A stretch of 64,000 nt of DNA from Siphonodentalium dalli. Taxonomy: Eukaryota > Mollusca > Scaphopoda > Gadilida > Siphonodentaliidae. How positions within the stretch are numbered: position 1 is the stretch's first letter; each line of letters opens with the position of its first letter. The translations under genes and the position numbers were made by a program. Positions 18,509-29,342 of this stretch are shown piece after piece. Location of the stretch: contig CP136063.1 in assembly GCA_032622095.1 (NCBI GenBank), positions 11,947,814 to 12,011,813 on the forward strand, given 5' to 3'. Below the pieces are notes generated by a model that was given only the letters and a program-made list of their open reading frames with translations, was not told where the DNA came from and made no database searches.

Positions 18509-19580
18509 GAACACCTGCACATTTAACAATTGTTATTATCTATTTCTAAACATCGAACTTGTCTGAACCTGTCATTGGTACAATAGCAGTGATATAATGT
18601 TACATCATCGGTGCTACCTGTAGTTTCGGTATATGATCGTAAGTGTGACTGGAGTGATAAGTGGTTATTACGTAATGTTGTTATAACAATGTCATCAAAG
18701 CAATGTCTATAATTGAGTGACCTGGATGTATGCATGTTTTGGATAACTAATTATCGTGTGAATGACACAGTTTATCAACCTTAATTGATACTAACCCGTT
18801 TGTTCAGACATTAAATCGATATGTTTTCTGAATAGCATATAACTGTGAACGGGGAAATAATATAATTCATTTGGTAAAGCAAAGTGTGAAAGACACATTG
18901 TTACCACCAATGTCGCGTGTGTGATTGCGTGTACAGCGAATATGACAATTCATTCTGGAGGGTTGTAATTTCACATTACAATTTTCGACCGTTAGTGATT
19001 CAACATAGTACATCTCAATACTTCCAATAATTCACGATAATACACACCTGTCATATGGGATAGAGAGTGTAAAGAATAAACGCTCTTTATTATTTATGTA
19101 AAAGTAATGGTGTCTATTTTCAGGTATGACAATTATATGAACTGCGTCCGATTAACACTGGAATGTATGCATTCATATCGATGGTCACAATGTCCAATAA
19201 AGCTATTTCTAAACATCGATTAATAATTTCATGAAAAATATTTGAACAAAAAAAATAACGAAAGATATTACACGCAAATAATTTAACATTCGACATTTTT
19301 TAATATCGAGATTATCAGAAACCGAAAACTCGTTATAAATTTTTTATTTAAACTTTTTTTTTTAGAGAAATAATTTTGAGGGTTTTGAAATTTTTTCTTT
19401 TGAAATTTTGGGGTTTTGAACTTTTTTGGAAGTTTTGAAATTTTTTGGAAAAAATAAATTTTGGAAGTTTTGAAATTTTTTTTTGGGTTTTTGATATTTT
19501 GGGAATATTTTAGTACAACCAATTTTAGACCCCACAAATTCTATTTTTAGATGTGAGGCGAACGAGGCATCTATTCTTCT
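18509..19580 (-). repeat. Polinton right terminal inverted repeat
   Basis: About 1,072 bp, inverted match to 3496-4554. It ends GGCATCTATTCTTCT at 19580. It differs from the left copy by a few substitutions and a small insertion near 18523-18545 (AACAATTGTTATTATC). It carries the mirrored AACGCTCTTTATT at 19079-19091. Confidence 0.93.
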
Positions 19581-19586
19581 CTCCGG
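19581..19586. repeat. Polinton target site duplication, right copy (CTCCGG)
   Basis: Direct repeat of 3490-3495 immediately outside the right TIR, continuing as GTGATGATTATTGACG, which is the rest of the interrupted satellite monomer. Confidence 0.95.
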
Positions 19587-22500
19587 GTGATGATTATTGA
19601 CGAAATAACGGACATCTTTGGTCAGTGATCGGTTAAAGAACCTTCATCGACTAATATACCCGTTATTTCGTTATATATAATCCAGTGCATGTGGAGTGTT
19701 CAATCTATAACAGGCACCCCCCCCATCACCGGGGGATGATTATTGACGAAATAACGGGCAACTTTGATCAGTGATCGGTTAAAGAAACTTCACCAACTAA
19801 TATACCCGTTATTTCGTTATATATAATCGAGTGGGGAGTTTTAAATCTATAACATGCACCCCCCCCCCCCCCCCCGACATCTCCGGGTGATGATTATTGA
19901 CGAAAATCTTTGATCAGTGATCGGTTAAAGAACCTTCATCGACTAATATGCCCGTTATTTCGTTATATATAATCCAGTGCATGTGGAGTGTTCAATATAT
20001 AACAGGCACCCCCCCCCAATCACCGGGGGTTGATTATTGACGAAATAACGGGCAACTTTGATCAGTGATCGGCTAAAGAAACTTCACCAACTAATATACC
20101 CGTTATTTCGTTATATATAATCGAGTGGGGAGTTTTAAATCTATAACATGCACCCCCCCCCCCCGACATCACCAGGGGATGATTATTGACTTATTGACGA
20201 AATAACGGGCATCTTTGGTCAGTGGTAGTTTGAAGAACATCCATTAACTAAAATATCCGTTATTTCGTTATATTTACTCCAGTGGGGAATGATCAATATT
20301 TAACATGCACCCCCCCCCCCCGACATCTCCGGGTGATGATTATTTACGAAATAACGGACATCTTTGATCAGTTAAAGAACCTTCATCGACTAATATACCC
20401 GTTATTTCGTTATATATAATCCAGTGCATGTGGAGTGTTCAATCTATAACAGGCACCCCACCCCATCACCGGGTGATGATTATTGACGAAATAACGGGCA
20501 TCTTTGATCAGTGGTAGTTTGAAGAACACCCATTAACTAAAATATCCGTTATTTCGTTATATTTACTCCAGTGGGGAGTAATCAATCTTTAACCCCCCCC
20601 CCCCCCGACATCTCCGGGTGATGATTATTGACGACATAACGGACATCTTTGATCAGTGATCGGTTAAAGAACCTTCATCGACTAATATGCCCGTTATTTC
20701 GTTATATATAATCCAGTGCATGTGGAGTGTTCAATCTATAACAGCCACCCCCCCCCCCGTCACCGGGGGATGATTATTGACGAAATAACGGGCAACTTTG
20801 ATCAGTGATCGGCTAAAGAAACTTCACCAACTAATATACCCGTTATTTCGTTATATATAATCGAGTGGGGAGTTTTAAATCTATAACATGCACCCCCCCC
20901 CCCGACATCACCAGGGGATGATTATTGACTTATTGACGAAATAACGGGCATCTTTGGTCAGTGGTAGTTTGAAGAACATCCATTAACTAAAATATCCGTT
21001 ATTTCGTTATATTTACTCCAGTGGGGAATGATCAATATTTAACATGCACCCCCCCCCCCCCGACATCTCCGGGTGATGATTATTGACGAAATAACGGACA
21101 TCTTTGGTCAGTGATCGGTTAAAGAACCTTCATCGACTAATATACCCGTTATTTCGTTATATATAATCCAGTGCATGTGGAGTGTTCAATCTATAACAGG
21201 CACCCCCCCCCCCCCCCATCACCGGGGGATGATTATTGACGAAATAACGGGCAACTTTGATCAGTGATCGGTTAAAGAAACTTCACCAACTAATATACCC
21301 GTTATTTCGTTATATATAATCGAGTGGGGAGTTTTAAATCTATAACATGCACCCCCCCCCCCCCCCCCCCGACATCACCAGGGGATGATTATTGACGAAA
21401 TAACGGGCATCTTTGGTCAGTGGTAGTTTGAAGAACATCCATTAACTAAAATATCCGTTATTTCGTTATATTTACTCCAGTGGGGAGTGATCAATCTTTA
21501 ACATGCACCCCCCCCGACATCTCCGGGTGATGATTATTGACGAAATAACGGACATCTTTGATCAGTGATCGGTTAAAGAACCTTCATCGACTAATATACC
21601 CGTTATTTCGTTATATATAATCCAGTGCATGTGGAGTGTTCAATCTATAACAGGCACCCCCCCCCGACATCTCCGGGTGATGATTATTTACGAAATAACG
21701 GACATCTTTGATCAGTTAAAGAACCTTCATCGACTAATATACCCGTTATTTCGTTATATATAATCCAGTGCATGTGGAGTGTTCAATCTATAACAGGCAC
21801 CCCACCCCCATCACCGGGTGATGATTATTGACGAAATAACGGGCATCTTTGATCAGTGGTAGTTTGAAGAACACCCATTAACTAAAATATCCGTTATTTC
21901 GTTATATTTACTCCAGTGGGGAGTAATCAATCTTTAACCCCCGACATCTCCGGGTGATGATTATTGACGAAATAACGGACATCTTTGATCAGTGATCGGT
22001 TAAAGAACCTTCATCGACTAATATGCCCGTTATTTCGTTATATATAATCCAGTGCATGTGGAGTGTTCAATCTATAACAGGCACCCCCCCCCATCACCGG
22101 GGGATGCTTATTGGCGAAATAACGGGCAACTTTGATCAGTGATCGGCTAAAGAAACTTCACCAACTAATATACCCGTTATTTCGTTATATATAATCGAGT
22201 GGGGAGTTTTAAATCTATAACATGCACCCCCCCCCCCCCGACATCACCAGGGGATGATTATTGACGAAATAACGGGCATCTTTGGTCAGTGGTAGTTTGA
22301 AGAACATCCATTAACTAAAATATCCGTTATTTCGTTATATTTACTCCAGTGGGGAGTGATCAATCTTTAACATGCACCCCCCCCCCCGACATCTCCGGGT
22401 GATGATTATTGACGAAATAACGGACATCTTTGATCAGTGATCGGTTAAAGAACCTTCATCGACTAATATACCCGTTATTTCGTTATATATAATCCAGTGC

Positions 22501-23235
22501 ATGTGGAGTGTTCAATCTATAACAGGCACCCCCCCCCCCCCAATCACCGGGGGATGATTATTGACGAAATAACGGGCATCTTTGATCAGTGATCGGTTAA
22601 AGAAACTTCACCAACTAATATACCCGTTATTTCGTTATATATAATCGAGTGGGGAGTTTTAAATCTATAACATGCACCCCCCCCCCCCATCACCGGGGGA
22701 TGATTATTGACGAAATAACGGGCATCTTTGATCAGTGATCGGTTAAAGAAACTTCACCAACTAATATACCCGTTATTTCGTTATATATAATCGAGTGGGG
22801 AGTTTTAAATCTATAACATGCACCCCCCCCCCCCCGACATCACCAGGGGATGATTATTGACGAAATAACGGACATCTTTGATCAGTGATCGGTTAAAGAA
22901 CCTTTATCGACTAACATACCAGTTATTTCGTTATATATAATCCAGTGCATGTGGAGTGTTCAATCTATAACAGGCCCCCCCCCCCCAATCACCGGGGATG
23001 ATTATTGACGAAATAACGGGCATCTTTGATCAGTGATCGGTTAAATAAACTTCACCAACTAATATACCCGTTATTTCGTTATATATAATCGAGTGGGAAG
23101 TTTTATATCTATAACATGCACCCCCCCCCCCGACATCACCAGGGGATGATTATTGACGAAATAACGGGCATCTTTGGTCAGTGGTAGTTTGAAGAACATC
23201 CATTAACTTAAATATCCGTTATTTCGTTATATTTA
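19587..23235. repeat. Satellite array, right block (about 25 monomers)
   Basis: Same ~148-bp monomer as the left block, with starts at 19661, 19807, 19953, 20101, 20258, 20400 and so on to about 23217. The three variant types tend to follow one another (GTGCATGTGGAG, CGAGTGGGGAG, TTTACTCCAGTGG), a rough higher-order repeat of about 445-460 bp with skipped members. C runs vary from 3 to about 19 bases. The array stops abruptly at TATTTACGAAAAGAAATT. Confidence 0.93.
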
Positions 23236-23413
23236 CGAAAAGAAATTACACAAAAGTTGTGAGTTTTGGTCTGAGTTGGTTCAGTGGGAGTGGCTGTCAG
23301 TTGGAAATTCAAACGTGGACACTCCACCCCCACATAACCAAAGGAGCCCCTAGCTCTAGCCACGTTCCCGATGATACGTCATATCGGGAGCACACGTTAT
23401 TCCAATAATAATA

Positions 23414-23674
23414 ATGCTTACCTATTTTGGTGACTTCCATGCAGGCTATATAGTATATACAAGTATATGTCTCTGGTCTGTGTGGTTCCCACGCATCAAC
23501 AGTCTGCTATATTTAGTTGTATTGCTGTGTTGGCGGTTTTACACATCAGTGTATAAAAAGCAAATGTATTTTTTTTATAAATCAGAAGAGAAATCTGAAG
23601 CTAAAATCCCAGTACGTTTGCTTCTGTTGCTGGCGTATCTATTATTGAAAGCATGCGGTCGACTAAAAAATTAG
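23414..23674 (+). CDS. Small hydrophobic ORF, unrecognised
   Basis: 86 codons from an ATG at 23414, with two hydrophobic stretches (about residues 11-42 and 67-80, the latter VRLLLLLAYLLLK) separated by a Lys/Glu-rich linker. I recognise no family. It may be a chance frame just outside the satellite; two membrane segments and a clear start make it worth listing. Confidence 0.25.
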   Translation: MLTYFGDFHAGYIVYTSICLWSVWFPRINSLLYLVVLLCWRFYTSVYKKQMYFFYKSEEKSEAKIPVRLLLLLAYLLLKACGRLKN

Positions 23675-23946
23675 GGATAGTCCAAATTTAACCTGAGGTG
23701 GCGTGTCGAATGACACTCATTCTATGTCGCATAAAATCAGACGATCAAACGGGTAACCCGCAAAATAAAGTTTAAATTCACAAGATCATGTCATATTATT
23801 TCATAAACATTGAAATTATTGATTTTTTTTTTTAATTTTATTTTTAATAGTTTGTTTGCATAAAAAAATATGGTGAAGTAAAACAAAATCCCCTTTGTAA
23901 TATTGGAACAGTCTGGTCAGTTTTTTTTCCAGTTGACTGCTGATTC

Positions 23947-24183
23947 GTGATTGGGCCATGCAATAAATGCCGGCATAATAAAGCTGACGACAGAATTATA
24001 ATTGCTCGAGATATCGATCAACCAAATTCTCCTGTTCTGTTAACCACAAACAATAACAATGTTGATGGTGGGCGCGCTTGTTGGAGGTGTTTATTCGCCA
24101 TCGTGGTAAGAAACATCCGGCGACCTAAAGCCATAGTATGCCCACTTTGTAGAGCTGGACTTATTTATATACACGATACATGA
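23947..24183 (+). CDS. Small Cys-pair (zinc-binding-like) ORF
   Basis: 78 codons. Cys pairs C5-x2-C8, C45-x2-C48 and C65-x2-C68 (CPLCRAG) with His10 give a RING- or zinc-ribbon-like spacing, though a full RING would need one more pair. The frame start is a GTG. A pyrimidine-rich TTTTTTTTCCAG ends at about 23932, so this may be an internal exon instead of a complete gene. The family is not recognised. Confidence 0.3.
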   Translation: MIGPCNKCRHNKADDRIIIARDIDQPNSPVLLTTNNNNVDGGRACWRCLFAIVVRNIRRPKAIVCPLCRAGLIYIHDT

Positions 24184-25969
24184 ACAATCATTTAATGAGC
24201 AAAACTGAAACAGTTGCCAACAGGGCTTAGGTGACTAACATAAAACGTGTTCAAGCGAAGATAGGCGTCTTCATTTCGAAAAAGTAAATATTTGGCTATA
24301 TAAGTATGCACATTTACTTGCCATGTAGGGAATACATTTCCGATAACAATATCCTCCAACGTCAGTAAAAGAATCACATCACAACATCCCGATATTTAAT
24401 ATAATTTCCAAATAGCCGGAGCCGATATAATTTAGCTGCCACCCATATAGAGTTACCGTTACCGTTACCGTTGATATACTTTCAATATAACCAACCAGCT
24501 AAACCTGCATTCTATGACAATATATAATACATACATATCAAAATATAATCAAATAATATATATTATTATAATTATGAGGTACAATTTCAATAAAGTGGGA
24601 ATTTTAATAGAGAACATATGCATGGTATGTGCATGGAGACAGAACTTAGGTCGTTCGGTGATGAGGTTTGAATGTGTCTTCTTCTTGCACATATGAACAG
24701 GGGCATGCATTAAATATAAGTAATGGGTAGGAAGTAGCTTTCGCATATAAACTAGGTGCATGTAAAACGAAATGATAGTGATGGGCGCTACACTGCAAGA
24801 CCCTAAATAGAATGCATGCAGGAAAGTACCCATCATGCAAGAGGTCACCGTCGTATCGATGTATTGTTTACACAAGCTGTATAGTATCAGAATAATACAA
24901 AATTCATAATCGGGGTTTAATCGTGTTAAACTGTTCACATTGTAATGTGCGATAGTCGCAGGGGAGGGGTCCACCAACGACATTCTAGTAAATGTCTTAA
25001 ATATACATCTGGGCGAATTTGAGTGCAGAATTTAGAAGTTACCCATGCGTGTCTATCTGATTATATTCATGCTGTAATGTTCGATATTAATAGGGGTGCA
25101 ACGACATTCAAGCAATTTGTTGTAAGATACATATGGGCGAATTCGATTGCAAGAATTTAATGTTGCTCGTCCGTGCATTGCGATCTGATAGGGTGAACTA
25201 GTTATAGGTGATGATAATTTGACCACGAAGCCCCGTCGTTTAGAGTACAAATTTGGTCAGTTGTGTTGATATCTGGGGTATGTTTAATACGTTCGCTGAA
25301 AGAAAATATGGGTGACGTAGTGACCTTGATACTGCATGAGGCCGACGAGTTTGTCCTGGTTATGGCATACTTTGCACGATTTTCTGTCGACTGAGTTGAC
25401 AGCTGGAATACATTGGTTTTACCTGTGTCATGTGGGGCTGTATGCGGGAACTTGCCTTTGAAAATGCATTTTATGTCGACGGTATACTCGTTTGAAGTGG
25501 GGTGGGTTTCGTTGATAATCTAGGAATTTCTAGTGGTGATTTAGTATTCTGTACATGGACACTAGTGCCAACTTATTCTGAAGAATGATCGTTTCCATGT
25601 ATTTGAAGGATTTAAACAAGTGATCATGAACTAATCGGGTTTGCAGTACTGGTGAGTATTTAATAACAATATTGGGTGGGGGTGGTAACTGCAATATGAA
25701 TTTACATGTAAGTACATGCAGCAAGATTTATAGTGAGGCACACCATTTAAATGGTAGACATTTAACTGGTTTTGTAGATTAAACTATTTACAGAACAACT
25801 ATTGCTATTATTTTTGTGTAAAATTAAAATTTTAATCTTAATTTTTTTTTTTAATTAAAATTTCAATATATGTAACTTTAATGGTTAACTAAATCCAATA
25901 TAATAGACTTAAAATATGTGGGATAAGGCTTTGTTCAGACTAACAGAAAGGTACCACAATTCTTATAGT
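24184..25969. other. Non-coding stretch, nothing recognised
   Basis: AT-rich. There is a short TACCGT triplication near 24455-24473 and two related segments (about 24945-25060 and 25065-25160, sharing GCGAATT and GTAATGTKCGATA) that hint at an old duplication. No gene is supported. Confidence 0.4.
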
Positions 25970-26875
25970 TATTTGTAGATGAAATCTTACATAATAATGA
26001 ACTACTGATACGATTTACGAATAGCTTATAGTAGTCACATAATGAATTACTACTGATGAGAATTACGAATAGCTGATAGTAGTCTCATAATGAACTACTA
26101 CTGATACGAATTACGAATATCTTATAATAGTCACATACTGAACAACTACTGATACGAATTACGAATAGCTTATAGTAGTCTCAAAATTAACTACTACTGA
26201 TACGAATTACGAATAGCTTATAGTAGTATCACAATTAACTACTACTGATAGCAATTACGAATAGCTTATAATAGTCACATAATGAACTACTACTGATACG
26301 GTTTACGAATAGCTTATAGTAGTCACATAATGAATTACTACTGATAAGAATTACGAATAGCTGATAGTAGTCTCATAATGAACTACTACTGATACGAATT
26401 ACGAATAGCTTATAATAGTCACATAATGAACTACCACGGATACGAATTACGAATAGCTGATCGTTGTCTCATACTGAATTACTACTGATCAGAATTACGA
26501 ATAGCTGATAGTAGTCTCATAATGAACTACTACTGATACGATTTACGAATTGCTTATAATAGTCGCATAATGAACTACTACTGATACGAATTACGAATAG
26601 CTTATAATAGTCACACAACGAACAACTACTGATACGAATTACGAATAGCTTATAATAGTCACATAATGAACTAATATACTGATACGATTTACGAATAGCT
26701 TATAATAGTCACATAATGCATTACTACTGATACGAATTACGAATAGCTTATAATAGTCGCATAATGAATTACTACTGATAAGAATTACGGATAGCTTATA
26801 GGAGTCACATAATGAACTACTACTGATGCGAATTACGAATAGCTTATAGTAGTCGCGCTATGAACTACTACTATT
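25970..26875. repeat. Minisatellite, ~48-bp units, left block (about 18-19 copies)
   Basis: The unit is close to GAACTACTACTGATACGAAT, TACGAATAGCTTATAATAGT, CACATAAT. Copies diverge by a few bases. Each unit contains TAGTAGT and ACTACTACT as inverted arms, so units can form small hairpins. Confidence 0.9.
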
Positions 26876-27355
26876 AAAGATTGGTTATCTCTTCATATAA
26901 TACTTTTAAATAAGAAAATATGAATTGAAGTTCCTGTCCGGAAACGCAACTATCAATTAATATTGAGTTTATTTCAGATATTTTATTGTAAAATGAGATG
27001 ATTAAATGGGACACTTTATTGTTCTATTTTTAGAACAGACCAATCAGGCGATACGATATAGCGTTAGATAGACAGATAGGGATCACTAAAATATTCTCAT
27101 AGCTATGTTCCGAACGTACAAATGTCCCAGATTGATCGTTTGTATTGTTTTATTCCATAGTTTATACCCGATATTGACTCTAATTAACGTTTATTTGTGA
27201 CAAAATTCCACAATACAATTTCTGGTCTCTGTCAACAGTAACCACTATTGCTCGTTAGCTAAACAGCCACACGTTTTAGACCAGAACATATTCGGACACG
27301 AGTCATCGATTCATATCTAATATTATATACACTGGTAACTTGATATCACATGTTT
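26876..27355 (+). mobile_element. Interspersed repeat inserted in the minisatellite
   Basis: About 480 bp starting ATTAAAGATTGGTTATCTCTTCATATAA. Parts (AAATGGGACACTTTATTGTTCTATTTTTAGAAC, written here only by position 27005-27037, and the segment 27230-27300) match the inverse of 62690-63220. It separates the two minisatellite blocks, so it probably inserted into a single array. No coding capacity. Confidence 0.65.
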
Positions 27356-27359
27356 GCAA

Positions 27360-28030
27360 AGATATATACCACCTATAAGAATTACATATAGCTTGTAATA
27401 ATCGAACAATGAATTACTACTAATAAGAATTTTTGATAGCGTATAATAGTCGCATACTGAACTACTACTGATAATAATTACAGATAGTTTATAGTAGTCG
27501 CATACTAAACTACTACTGATAAGAATTACGGATAGATTAGTGTAGTCGCATAATGAACTACTAATGGTAATAATCAAGTATAACTTGTAATAGTCGTATA
27601 ATGACCTACCACTGGTAATGTATACGATTATAGTAGTCACACAATGAACTACTACTGATCATAATTACATATAGTTTATAGTACTCGCATACTAAACTAC
27701 TACTGATAAGAATTACGGATATAGTATAGTAGTCGCACAATGAACTACTAATGGTAGTAATTAAGAATAGCTTGTAATAGTCGCATAATGCACTACTACT
27801 GGTATAGTTAAGGATAGATTATAGTAGTCACCCAGTGAACTACTACTGATAAGAATTGCGAATAGCTGATAGTAGTCACATAATGAAGTACTGCTGTTAA
27901 CAATTACGAATAGCTGATAGTAGTCGTTAACGAATTACTACTAATAATAAATATGAATAGCTTATAGTAGTTGCATAATGGTATACTATACTGATTAGAA
28001 TTAAGAATGTCTTAAAGTAGTCCTACACAT
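27360..28030. repeat. Minisatellite, ~48-bp units, right block (about 13 copies)
   Basis: Same family as 25970-26875 but more diverged (GAATTACAGATAGTTTATAG, TCGCATACTGAACTACTACT). The 105-codon minus frame across it is repeat-derived and not a gene. Confidence 0.85.
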
Positions 28031-29342
28031 AATGTTCGCAAAATTGACTAGTACGGGTCCGTTTGTGAGTAAATAGTTTGGTTCAGACTTCGTGCCACTC
28101 GCATTAAGGTGACATGTTTATGTTTGCTGTAACTTTTGTTTGTACTCAATTGTGTTATCAGTTCACAGCCAGTGATAGTCTCGACGATTACACGCACATG
28201 TTGGTGTTCATACGTTTAGTATGGCACGGGTTAGCAACTTGCAAATGATGGATATCTTATTGTCTTCGTCTCTTTTCCTTATCTGGTGATTTCATTTATA
28301 CATTATACATTTTAACTTTTGGGTTTTATTAATTGAGATATTTTGGTGCCTACGTTCGAACTTCTCTTCCCAATTTTGTAAAACCGTTCCGAGCTCACTG
28401 CTCTCCGCTGAACGAGGAATCTAGTATCTGCACAAAATTGGGTCACTGTTCCATTATTTTGTTCCCCGTGTTTTCATATGCTTTGCAGATTCACTCTTCT
28501 TTCTCTTGTCATCGATACATTTGGTACCAACTAATGTCCAACTTCACTTTGTGATAAAAAATATAAGACTAATTGGTTTCAGGCCATTTTTATTTCAGCT
28601 AATCCTAATTTGACATATCAAAAAGATTTCGAGTTGTCAGCCAGCATTTCATTTTGCCTTTTCACAGTAATCCCGGGATGCTAGGTGTGATTTTCGCTAA
28701 ACCTACATTATGTGTTACCGGGTGAGACACCCATTTGCCACTTGTTGGTTACCTATAAAACAATTGTGTTGTTATCAGGCCATAACCCGTTATAGTCTCA
28801 ACGATTACACCCAGAGATTGCGTGCACATTCTTCGCTTATTTAAACAGTAATCGCAAATACGCATATGTCAACACGGCAACTGATATAGCAATGACACAA
28901 ATTCTAGTAACGTAGTGCCATATTCGTAATTCTTATTAGTTTTTGTTCAAATGAGAAAAGGTGTCAACTGAGTTCAATTATCACACAATTTGAAGAACGC
29001 AACCCCCACAAGCTTCCGATATACACTCTTAAATAAAGCAATTGATTTAGGTACTCCATAGCACCTATAGCTTCGATAGTACCTAACAGTTTGATAATAT
29101 ATGCCTTTAGAACCTGTTTAACGCTGTATAACCTGTAGATGATAGGTTCCACAGAGAACCTAATCGTTAGTTCCAAGCTGATTGGATGTGACCGTTACGT
29201 GTGTCGACATCGAGTGTCGCGTGCAAGTGATCAAATTAAAGTGAAAAAATGGCCGCTCATCGACTCGCTGCCATATATCTATCGTTTAAAAGTACCTTAT
29301 AACAACGGAAAAAACACGACACAACACCCGCTTGCATCGCGA
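28031..29342. other. Non-coding stretch with a palindrome-repeat fragment
   Basis: No gene supported. At 29021-29150 a fragment begins ATACACTCTTAAATAAAG and carries GGTACTCCATAGCACC and similar short palindromes, related in type to the arrays at 44.1 and 47.8 kb. Confidence 0.45.

Larger units (their letters stand above)
3496..19580. mobile_element. Polinton/Maverick virus-like DNA transposon, complete, inserted in satellite
   Basis: The element is 16,085 bp, bounded by inverted repeats that start AGAAGAATAGATGCCTCG and by a 6-bp duplication. It encodes the defining Polinton set: protein-primed PolB, retroviral-type integrase, A32/FtsK-like packaging ATPase, adenovirus-type cysteine protease and a capsid protein, plus accessory genes. 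Genes run in two converging blocks: structural and packaging genes on + (4818-10253), replication and transcription genes on - (18265 down to 10601). One F-box-like gene (12079-12639, +) interrupts the minus block. Single in-frame stops in integrase, capsid and polymerase make this copy probably defective. Near-identical TIRs and an intact duplication suggest a recent insertion. Confidence 0.97.

Noticed and set aside
25970-28030. CRISPR-like regularly spaced repeats
   Set aside because: The whole ~48-bp unit is conserved with no unique spacers, the host is eukaryotic and no cas genes exist; it is a minisatellite.
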